This document shows positions 8,632 through 15,561 of a stretch of DNA of 42,513 nt, in pieces. The position numbers and the translations under genes are program-made. The stretch spans positions 1 through 42,513 of the forward strand of contig CAZDYQ010000017.1 in the NCBI GenBank assembly GCA_964509685.1. The letters are read 5' to 3'. The notes beneath the pieces are model-generated. The model was not told the origin of the DNA. It was given only the letters and a program-made list of their open reading frames with translations, and ran no database searches. Every line of letters begins with the position of its first letter. Position 1 is the stretch's first letter. Source of the DNA: JAMLIN01 sp964509685 (lineage in GTDB: Bacteria > Pseudomonadota > Gammaproteobacteria > Burkholderiales > Burkholderiaceae_E).

Positions 8632-9180
8632 ATGACCGAGGAACGACAGGACGAGACTTCCGGCGAATCGGATGTGGCGGGCGAGATCGCGGCCTTCCTG
8701 CGTCGCCACGAGCTCGTGGTGGTGACTGCCGAGTCCTGCACCGCCGGCCTCATCGCCGCGAGCCTGGCCGAGGCGCCCGGCGCCGGCCAGGTGCTGGAGT
8801 GCGCCTTCGTGGTGTATGCCCTCGGCGCCAAGCGGCGGTGCCTCGGGGTGCCCGCCGACGTGCTCGAGCGCAACAACCTGACGAGCGAGCCGGTCGCGCT
8901 CGCCATGGCCGCCGGTGCCCTTCGCCACAGCGATGCGAGCCTCGCGGTGGCCAACACCGGCGTCGCCGACAGCACGGATCCCGATATCGCGCCGGGCACG
9001 CAGTGCTTCGCCTGGGCCTTGCGGGACGAGGACGGGACGCACGAGTTCGCCGAGACCCGGGTCTTCGCGGGCGATCGGAACGCGGTGCGCAGGGCGGCGG
9101 CCGACTACGCCCTCGCGCGCATTCCGCACTACCACGCGAGGCTCGCCTCGGTGCGGGCCGGCGCTTCCGGGCACGGCTAA
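8632..9180 (+). CDS. CinA C-terminal-domain protein (NMN amidohydrolase-like, divergent)
   Basis: A 182-residue protein matching the stand-alone CinA/PncC domain that deamidates nicotinamide mononucleotide in NAD recycling. The family signature VTAESCTAGLIAASLA with the catalytic serine is intact, as is LGVPADVLERNNLTSEPVALAMAAGAL. Two conserved blocks differ: the usual VTYSNxAK reads VVYALGAK, and the usual AVTGIAGP reads AVANTGVADST. It therefore belongs to a divergent branch and NMN amidase activity is only an inference. The first 20 residues are acidic and not conserved. It may be co-transcribed with the hemerythrin gene 65 bp downstream. Confidence 0.8.
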   Translation: MTEERQDETSGESDVAGEIAAFLRRHELVVVTAESCTAGLIAASLAEAPGAGQVLECAFVVYALGAKRRCLGVPADVLERNNLTSEPVALAMAAGALRHSDASLAVANTGVADSTDPDIAPGTQCFAWALRDEDGTHEFAETRVFAGDRNAVRRAAADYALARIPHYHARLASVRAGASGHG

Positions 9181-9245
9181 TGCAAGCCGGCTGCTGGCCG
9201 TGGCAGATCCCCTGCCGGCCCCGCCAACCTGCTGGAGATCGGACG

Positions 9246-9731
9246 ATGCCCAATTCCACCCCCAAGGACGCCTGCCACCTGCTCGATTCGGACCATCGCG
9301 CAGTGAAGAAAATGTTCAAGGAGTACGAGGAGCTCACTTCCTCGAAGGCGCGCGACGCGCGCGAGCGCAAGATGGACCTCGCGAGGGAGATCTGCCTGCA
9401 GCTCACCGTCCACGCCCAGATCGAGGAGGAGATCTTCTATCCGGCGCTGCGCGAGGCCATGCGCGAGACGGAGCTGCTCGACGAGGCCGAGGTGGAGCAC
9501 CAGACCGCGAAGGACCTCATCGCGCAGATCGAGGCGATGGAGGATTCCGAAGAGATCATCGATGCGAAGGTCAAGGTGCTGGGCGAGTACGTCGACCACC
9601 ACGTCAAGGAAGAGAGGAACGAGATCTTCCCGAAGGCCCGCTCGAGCCGCAAGCTCGACCTCGTCGCCATGCGCGACGAGCTCGAGGCGCGCAAGGCCCA
9701 GCTGCTCGAGGAGATGACGGCGACCGCCTGA
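9246..9731 (+). CDS. Hemerythrin-like (HHE) domain protein
   Basis: A 161-residue all-helical cytoplasmic protein expected to bind a di-iron centre; such proteins act in oxygen, nitric oxide or iron handling. Candidate ligands follow the hemerythrin order: His in LLDSDHRAVKKMF, His and Glu in HAQIEEEIFYP, His in VEHQTAKDL, and His/Glu in DHHVKEERNEIFP. The C-terminal 30 residues form a charged coiled-coil-like helix. The start at 9246 has a GGAG ribosome binding site. The stop is 10 bp before a DUF421 membrane protein gene, so the two are probably co-expressed. Confidence 0.9.
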   Translation: MPNSTPKDACHLLDSDHRAVKKMFKEYEELTSSKARDARERKMDLAREICLQLTVHAQIEEEIFYPALREAMRETELLDEAEVEHQTAKDLIAQIEAMEDSEEIIDAKVKVLGEYVDHHVKEERNEIFPKARSSRKLDLVAMRDELEARKAQLLEEMTATA

Positions 9732-9741
9732 CGTCGTCGCC

Positions 9742-10233
9742 ATGTTCCAGCTCGAAGTGCCCTGGTGGGAACTCGTCGCCCGGGCCGTCGTCGTCTATGT
9801 CTTCGTGCTGGCGATGGTCCGCTTCTCCGGCAAGCGGACCATCGGCCAGTTCACGCCCTTCGATCTCCTGATGGTCGTGCTGGTGAGCGAGGGCGTCTCC
9901 AATGCCTTGTCGGGCGGTGACGGGTCCCTGCTGGGCGGCATGATCATCGTGTGCACGCTGTTCGCGATCAATGCGCTCACCAACCGGCTCAGCATCGCCA
10001 GCGTGGGCTTTCGACGACTGGTCGAGGGCGAGGCGGTGATCGTCGGGCGTGACGGCCGGATCCTCAAGGATCGCCTCAAGGAGCAGCATGTCTCCGAGGA
10101 CGACCTCTACCAGGCCTTGCGCGAGGCCGACTGCGACCTCAAGGACATGAAGTTCGCGCTTCTGGAGTCCGACGGCCGGTTCAGCATCCTGCGGCGTTCA
10201 TCGCTTCCCGGGCACGAGTCCGCGGACGCCTGA
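9742..10233 (+). CDS. DUF421 (YetF/YcaP-type) membrane protein
   Basis: A 163-residue protein with about three N-terminal transmembrane helices followed by a small cytoplasmic domain, the standard DUF421 plan. Diagnostic segments are VRFSGKRTIGQFTPFDLLMVVLVSEGVSNAL, with the buried R-x-x-GKR and FD pattern, then LVEGEAVIVGRDGRILKDRLK and a C-terminal domain with DLYQALREADCDLKDMKFALLE. The family is found across bacteria, is often stress- or spore-associated, and has no established biochemical role. It sits 10 bp after the hemerythrin gene. A hairpin lies about 10 nt past its stop. Confidence 0.88.
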   Translation: MFQLEVPWWELVARAVVVYVFVLAMVRFSGKRTIGQFTPFDLLMVVLVSEGVSNALSGGDGSLLGGMIIVCTLFAINALTNRLSIASVGFRRLVEGEAVIVGRDGRILKDRLKEQHVSEDDLYQALREADCDLKDMKFALLESDGRFSILRRSSLPGHESADA

Positions 10234-10243
10234 ACGGCTCACC

Positions 10244-10259
10244 GCCGGAAGGATCCGGC
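10244..10259. repeat. Hairpin after the DUF421 gene
   Basis: A perfect 6-bp inverted repeat GCCGGA-AGGA-TCCGGC, 10 nt past the DUF421 stop. It could be a weak terminator, but no T run follows. Confidence 0.4.
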
Positions 10260-10269
10260 CGGACGCGGT

Positions 10270-10293
10270 AGGATGCGTCATCCTGCAATGACG
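10270..10293. promoter_or_regulatory. Two overlapping, mutually exclusive hairpins before the MFS gene
   Basis: AGGATG-CGT-CATCCT (10270-10284) and CGTCAT-CCTGCA-ATGACG (10276-10293) share the central CGTCATCCT, so only one can form at a time. They end 5 nt before the GTG start of the transporter gene. They may be an RNA switch or simply a DNA operator; the sequence alone cannot decide. Confidence 0.35.
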
Positions 10294-10298
10294 TCCTT

Positions 10299-11552
10299 GT
10301 GTTCGTGTCGCGATCGATCGGCCTGCTGCCCCAGGTGTCCGCTGCGCACCTGGTGAGCCACTTCCACATCATGGTGATCCCGGCGCTGCTGCCGCTGCTG
10401 CCGGCGAAGCTCGGCGTGGGCTTCGTCGAGCTCGGCTTCGCCCTCAGCGTCTTCAACGTGGTATCGACCGTGGTGCAGGCTCCGCTCGGGTTTGCGGTGG
10501 ACCGCTACGGCGCGCGTCGGATGCTGCTGTGCGCGCTCGCGCTGGGCAGCGCGAGCTTCCTCGCCCTCGCGATCGCGCCCAGCTACGCGTGGCTGCTGGT
10601 TGCAATGGTGGCGGCCGGCGTCGCCAACGGGGTATACCACCCCGCGGACTATGCGCTGCTGTCGCGCGGCATTCCCACGGACCGCATGGGCCGGGCCTTC
10701 TCCATCCACACCTTCTCCGGCTATCTCGGCGGGGCGGTCGCGCCGCCGCTGTTGCTGGGGGTCGCCGCGACCACCAGCGTGGAGGCCGCCCTCCTGGTCG
10801 CGACGCTGGTCGGGGTGCTGGCCATGCTGGTGCTCGGGCTGCCCACGTCGGCCGGGCCGGCGGGCGGCGGCTTGCGGGCCGCGCCGGCGAAGGGCAGCGC
10901 GGCCACCAGCGGCGCCGGCAAGGCCACCGGCGCTACCTGGAGACTCGCGTTCGCCCCCATGGTCATGGTGCTGACGCTGCTCTTCGTCCTGCTGAGCCTC
11001 AGCGTCGGCGCGATCGACAAGTTCTCCGTCAGCGCGCTGGTGCAGGGCTTCGGCGTGCCCCTGTACTGGGCGAACTCGGCGCTCACCGCATTCCTGTTCG
11101 CGAGCGCCTTCGGGGTGCTGGCGGGCGGCTTCCTCGCCGACCGCACGCGCCACCATGGCTTCGTGGCCGCCGGCGCCTTCGGCGCGGCGGCGGTGGTCGT
11201 GGCGGTCGTGGCGACGATGCCGCTCGGCGGCACCGTCCTGGTCGTCCTGCTGGGGATTGCCGGCTTCCTCACCGGCGTCATCGCGCCATCGCGGGACATG
11301 CTCGTGAAGGCGGCCGCGCCCGCGGGCGCCGAAGGCAAGACCTTCGGGATCGTCATGACGGGTTTCAACATCGGGGGCACCATCGGGCCGGTGCTCTTCG
11401 GCTGGCTGCTCGACCGCGGGCAGTTCGCCGGGATCTTCTGGGCGGCCGTGCTCTTCATGGCATTCACCGTGGTCCTGACGCTCGGGCAGGAGTGGTGGCT
11501 GGAGTCCCGCAGGCGGGGCGGCATCGCCGCCCAGGCCGGCAGCCGTGCCTGA
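10299..11552 (+). CDS. MFS transporter, fosmidomycin-resistance-like
   Basis: A 417-residue inner-membrane protein with about 12 hydrophobic helices and a cytoplasmic loop near residues 188-210 (Gly/Ala/Lys-rich). The motif between helices 2 and 3 reads GFAVDRYGARRM, the MFS GxxxDrxGrR pattern. The stretch AAGVANGVYHPADYALLSR resembles the Fsr (fosmidomycin resistance) branch, whose members have a conserved YHP. The probable role is proton-driven efflux of a small molecule. The start is uncertain: GTG 10299 and GTG 10305 are both possible and neither has a clear ribosome binding site. A strong stem-loop follows the stop directly. Confidence 0.85.
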   Translation: MFVSRSIGLLPQVSAAHLVSHFHIMVIPALLPLLPAKLGVGFVELGFALSVFNVVSTVVQAPLGFAVDRYGARRMLLCALALGSASFLALAIAPSYAWLLVAMVAAGVANGVYHPADYALLSRGIPTDRMGRAFSIHTFSGYLGGAVAPPLLLGVAATTSVEAALLVATLVGVLAMLVLGLPTSAGPAGGGLRAAPAKGSAATSGAGKATGATWRLAFAPMVMVLTLLFVLLSLSVGAIDKFSVSALVQGFGVPLYWANSALTAFLFASAFGVLAGGFLADRTRHHGFVAAGAFGAAAVVVAVVATMPLGGTVLVVLLGIAGFLTGVIAPSRDMLVKAAAPAGAEGKTFGIVMTGFNIGGTIGPVLFGWLLDRGQFAGIFWAAVLFMAFTVVLTLGQEWWLESRRRGGIAAQAGSRA

Positions 11553-11585
11553 ATGGCCGGGCCAGGCGCCCGCCGGCCTGGCCAT
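11553..11585 (+). terminator. Stem-loop immediately after the MFS gene
   Basis: Arms 11553-11563 and 11575-11585 form an 11-bp stem (ATGGCC, one G-U pair, GGCC) with an 11-nt loop, beginning at the base after the stop codon. There is no T run, so termination would be Rho-dependent or inefficient; the structure could instead protect the 3' end. Confidence 0.5.
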
Positions 11586-11711
11586 CGAGATCGACAGCTT
11601 CATCGGCTTCACGCTTGCGCTGATTGCGCTGCTCGCGGGCAAGCAGTCTGCGGCTTCGTAATCGATCTCGCCAATGCCGTGGTAATCGGCCTGATGGCGG
11701 CGGCCTGATCC

Positions 11712-14700
11712 TCAGCCGATCGCCATCAGGCTCGCATTGCCGCCGGCAGCGGCGGTATTGACGCTGACGCTGCGCTCGACGAAGAGCCGCTCGAGCGCGA
11801 TGTCGCGCTCGCCCGGCCGCAGGCCCTGCAGGTCCACGATGGGTCCCGGGCGGCGTGCCAGTTCGAGGGAGACACTGCGCAGCTCCGTTTCGCCACCGTG
11901 GTGGAGCACGGCGGTGAACTCGCCCTCGCGCCGCCAGTCGGCGAGCCAGCGGATCGCGGCCTGCAGCGGCGGGGGCAGGCGGGCGGCGAGGTCGCGCGCC
12001 GGTGGATCCTCGGGCCACACGGGGCGGGAGCCCGTGGCCAGGACCGCGGCCAGCTGGCAGAGGCGGTCCGCGTCCTCGCCGGCCAGGCACAGCACCTCCG
12101 GTCGGGGCACGAGGCGCCACGTATTGCGCTCGCCCGTGGGTCCGTCGAGGACCCACTCCGCGACGGCGGGCGACTCCGCGGAGAACCGCTCGCAGCACTC
12201 GCGCGTGTCGGCCAGGCCCTGCTCGCCGCTCCAGCGCGCGAGCACCGCGAGAAGGCCAGTGGGGGGCCGGCCGGCGTCCGCGCCGGGCAACGGATATCCC
12301 CGCGGCGGGCGCGCGAGCAGGCGCCGCAGGTAGAGCGGCCCGCCCGCCTTGGGCCCCGTGCCGGACAGGCCCTCGCCACCGAAGGGCTGCACGCCCACCA
12401 CCGCGCCGATCATGTTGCGATTCACGTAGACGTTGCCCACCGGCGCGCGCGCGACCACCGTGTCGATGGTTTCGTCGATGCGCGAGTGCACCCCGAGGGT
12501 CAGCCCGTACCCGGTGGCCGCGATCCGGGCCAGCAGGTCGTCGAGGCCTTCGCGCGGATAGCGCAGGACATGCAGCACCGGGCCGAACACCTCCGACTCG
12601 AGCTCGTCGATCCGCTCGATCTCGATGAGGGTGGGCGGCACGAAGAGCCCCTGATCGCCGGCGGGGGCCTGCGGGTTCCGGTCATCGTCGATGCGTGCGG
12701 CCTGGAACACGCGGCGTCCGCGGGCCCGCATGGTGGCGATGTGGCGCTCGATGGAGCCCCGGGCGTCCTCGTCGATCACGGGACCGATGTCCACCCGCAG
12801 GTGACGGGGATCGCCCAGGGTGCGTTCCCGCATCGCGCCCTGGAGCATGGCGAGGGCCCGATCCGCGATGTCGTTCTGAAGGCACAGGACGCGCAGCGCC
12901 GAGCAACGCTGTCCCGCGCTGTCGAAGGCCGAGGCCAGGACGTCGGCCACCACCTGCTCGAGCAGCGCCGACGAATCGACGATCATGGCGTTCTGCCCGC
13001 CTGTCTCCGCCACCAGCGGAACGGGACGGCCGCGGGCATCGAGGCGTTGCGAGAGAACCTCCTGCAGCAGGCGCGCAACCCGGGTCGACCCGGTGAACAG
13101 CACCGCCTGCACCCGGGGATCGGCGACGAGGGGCGCTCCCACATCGTCGCCCGTTCCCGGCAGCAGCTGCAGCACGCCGGGCGGTACCCCGGCCTCGTGC
13201 AGGATGCCGATGGCCTGCGCCGCAACGAGGGGGGTCTGCTCCGCGGGCTTCGCGAGCACCGTATTGCCGGCGGCGAGCGCGGCGGCGACCTGCCCGGTGA
13301 AGATGGCCAGGGGGAAGTTCCACGGGCTGATGCAGGCCACCGGGCCGCGCGCCTCGCCGCCCGGATCGCCGAGGCACGCGCGGGCCTGTGTCGCGCAGTA
13401 GCGCAGGAAGTCCACCGCTTCGCGCACCTCGGCCACCGCATTGGGGAGGGTCTTGCCCGCTTCGCGCACGACGAGCGCCGCGAGCGGCAGCATCCGGGCC
13501 TCGAGAAGGTCCGCGGCCCGCAGGAGGATGTCCGCCCGCTGCCCGGGCGGCAGCGCCGTCCAGGCGGGAAAGGCAGCCTCCGCGGCCGCCACGGCCCGCT
13601 CGATCTCCTCGCGACGGGTCTCCCGGACCAGGCCCACCACTTGCGCACGGCAGGCCGGGTTCCGGACGGTGCGCCAACCTGGCGCCGCAGCCGCTTCGCA
13701 CGCGGGGACCACGGGCGGCGGATCGACCGCGATGCCCCCGATGATCGGGGCCGCGCTCCACGACGGTCCGGCGTGCGCCAGCGCGCGCCGGACCGCTGCG
13801 ATACCGCGTTCGTCATCGAGGTCCACGCCACGCGAGTTGGCGCGACCGGGATAGAGGCTTGCCGGCAAGGGGATGCGCGGATGGGGCGATCCCGCTTCAC
13901 CTTCCGCCGCCGCCGTCGCCTCGACGATGGCGACCGGATCGGCCAGCAGCGCCTCGACCGGCTGGCGAGGATCGGCGACCCGCTGGACGAAGGACGTGTT
14001 GGCCCCGTTTTCCAGCAATCGGCGCACCAGGTAGGCGAGCAGGGTGTCGTGCGTGCCGACCGGGGCATAGATCCGGCACGGCCGCCCGAGGCCGCCGTCG
14101 GCCGGTGGCGGGACGACCTGCTCGTAGAGGGATTCGCCCATGCCGTGCAGGCACTGGAACTCGTAGCGTCCCTCGTGAAACTCCGGCCCGGCGAGCTGGA
14201 GGATCGCCGCGAGGGTCTGGGCATTGTGCGTGGCGAACTGCGGGAAGACCGCGTCGGGCGCGGCCAGGAGCCGGCGCGCGCAGGCGAGGTAGGAGACGTC
14301 CGTATGCGCCTTGCGCGTGTACACCGGATAGTCCTCGAAGCCGCCCACCTGCGCCTGCTTGATCTCGGTATCCCAGTAGGCGCCCTTCACCAGCCGGACC
14401 ATCAGGCGGTGCCCGCTCCGGCGGGCGAGCTCGACGAGCCAGTCGACCACGGCCATGCACCGCTTCTGGTAGGCCTGCACCACGAACCCGATCCCGTCCC
14501 AGCCCGCGAGCGCCGGCTCCTGGCACAGGCGCTCGAGCAGGTCGAGGGAGAGTTCGAGGCGCCAGGACTCCTCCGCGTCGATGTTGAGCCCGATGTCGTG
14601 ATGCCGCGCGAGTCGCGCCAGCCCCAGCAGGCGAGGGTAGAGCTCGGTCATGACCCGCTCGCGCTGCGACCGCACGTAGCGTGGATGCAGCGCCGAGAGC

Positions 14701-15470
14701 TTGATCGAGATGCCCGGGCCGCGATGGATCCCGAGGCCCCGGGCGGCCCTGCCGATGGCGTCGATGGCCTCCTCGTATGCCGCGAGGTAGCGACGCGCGT
14801 CCTCGTCCGTCAGCGCGGCCTCGCCGAGCATGTCGTAGGAATGGCGAAAACCCCTTGCTTCCATCGGCACGGCATTGGCCATCGCTTCCGCGATCGTCTC
14901 GCCGGCGACGAAATGCCGGCCCATCAGGCGCATGGCGAGATCGACGCCGCGCCGGACGATCGGCTCGCCGCCCCTGGCAAGGATGCGCTGGAGCGCTTCG
15001 CCGAGGCCCTGTTCCCGGTGGGTCGCCACCAGCCTGCCGCCGACCAGCAGGCCCCAGGCCGCGGCATTGACGAACGGGGACGTGCTCCTGCCGATGTGCG
15101 ACCGCCAGTCGCCGGCGCCGATCTTGTCGCGGATCAGTGCATCCCGGGTTTCAGTATCGGGGATGCGCAGCAGGGCCTCGGCCAGGCACATGAGCGCGAC
15201 GCCCTCCTGCGAGGACAGCGAGAATTCCCGCAGCAGCGCCTGGACCATGCCCGCGCGTCCGCTCGCCTGGCGGCGGCGCAGGCCGACCGTGAGCCGACAG
15301 GCGAGCTCGTGCGCAGCCGCCGCCGCCTCGGCCGGCATGCGCGCCTGCCGCAGCAGCAGCGCCACCTGTCGCGCCTCGGGGGCGCGATGGGCGTCGCGGA
15401 TCGCGGCGCGCAGGCCGGCGAGGGCCGGGAGGCCACCTTCGTCAGTCGCGTCGGGCGTGCTCTCGGGCAT
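11712..15470 (-). CDS. putA: Bifunctional proline dehydrogenase / L-glutamate gamma-semialdehyde dehydrogenase
   Basis: Oxidises proline to glutamate in two steps, with FAD and NAD, on the cytoplasmic face of the inner membrane. The 1252-residue product has the PutA alpha region, then the FAD barrel with GPGISIKLSALHPRY, LNIDAEESWRLELSL, MVRLVKGAYWDTEIK and YAPVGTHDTLLAYLVRRLLE. The aldehyde dehydrogenase domain follows with ISPWNFPLAIFTGQ, VAETGGQNAMI (catalytic Glu) and SAGQRCSALR (catalytic Cys near 856). The end NTAAAGGNASLMAIG is the canonical PutA terminus, so the gene is complete. It lacks the N-terminal ribbon-helix-helix DNA-binding domain of trifunctional PutA. The ATG at 15470 is preferred over an upstream ATG at 15518 because the extra residues are not conserved. 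It lies 91 bp behind a TRAP operon on the same strand. Confidence 0.95.
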   Translation of the reverse strand: MPESTPDATDEGGLPALAGLRAAIRDAHRAPEARQVALLLRQARMPAEAAAAAHELACRLTVGLRRRQASGRAGMVQALLREFSLSSQEGVALMCLAEALLRIPDTETRDALIRDKIGAGDWRSHIGRSTSPFVNAAAWGLLVGGRLVATHREQGLGEALQRILARGGEPIVRRGVDLAMRLMGRHFVAGETIAEAMANAVPMEARGFRHSYDMLGEAALTDEDARRYLAAYEEAIDAIGRAARGLGIHRGPGISIKLSALHPRYVRSQRERVMTELYPRLLGLARLARHHDIGLNIDAEESWRLELSLDLLERLCQEPALAGWDGIGFVVQAYQKRCMAVVDWLVELARRSGHRLMVRLVKGAYWDTEIKQAQVGGFEDYPVYTRKAHTDVSYLACARRLLAAPDAVFPQFATHNAQTLAAILQLAGPEFHEGRYEFQCLHGMGESLYEQVVPPPADGGLGRPCRIYAPVGTHDTLLAYLVRRLLENGANTSFVQRVADPRQPVEALLADPVAIVEATAAAEGEAGSPHPRIPLPASLYPGRANSRGVDLDDERGIAAVRRALAHAGPSWSAAPIIGGIAVDPPPVVPACEAAAAPGWRTVRNPACRAQVVGLVRETRREEIERAVAAAEAAFPAWTALPPGQRADILLRAADLLEARMLPLAALVVREAGKTLPNAVAEVREAVDFLRYCATQARACLGDPGGEARGPVACISPWNFPLAIFTGQVAAALAAGNTVLAKPAEQTPLVAAQAIGILHEAGVPPGVLQLLPGTGDDVGAPLVADPRVQAVLFTGSTRVARLLQEVLSQRLDARGRPVPLVAETGGQNAMIVDSSALLEQVVADVLASAFDSAGQRCSALRVLCLQNDIADRALAMLQGAMRERTLGDPRHLRVDIGPVIDEDARGSIERHIATMRARGRRVFQAARIDDDRNPQAPAGDQGLFVPPTLIEIERIDELESEVFGPVLHVLRYPREGLDDLLARIAATGYGLTLGVHSRIDETIDTVVARAPVGNVYVNRNMIGAVVGVQPFGGEGLSGTGPKAGGPLYLRRLLARPPRGYPLPGADAGRPPTGLLAVLARWSGEQGLADTRECCERFSAESPAVAEWVLDGPTGERNTWRLVPRPEVLCLAGEDADRLCQLAAVLATGSRPVWPEDPPARDLAARLPPPLQAAIRWLADWRREGEFTAVLHHGGETELRSVSLELARRPGPIVDLQGLRPGERDIALERLFVERSVSVNTAAAGGNASLMAIG

Positions 15471-15525
15471 GGCAGTGGACGGATTCGACCGGGGCCGTTG
15501 GGGTGGCGGCCCTGCCATGCGCCGG

Positions 15526-15551
15526 TTCCCGCCGCAGGAATGCGGCGGGAA
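15526..15551. repeat. Perfect 11-bp hairpin between dctM and putA
   Basis: TTCCCGCCGCA (15526-15536), loop GGAA, TGCGGCGGGAA (15541-15551). The loop reads GGAA on the plus strand and TTCC on the transcribed minus strand. It begins 10 bp beyond the dctM stop. No T run follows, so it may attenuate read-through into putA rather than terminate fully. Confidence 0.5.
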
Positions 15552-15561
15552 TGTCAGGGCG

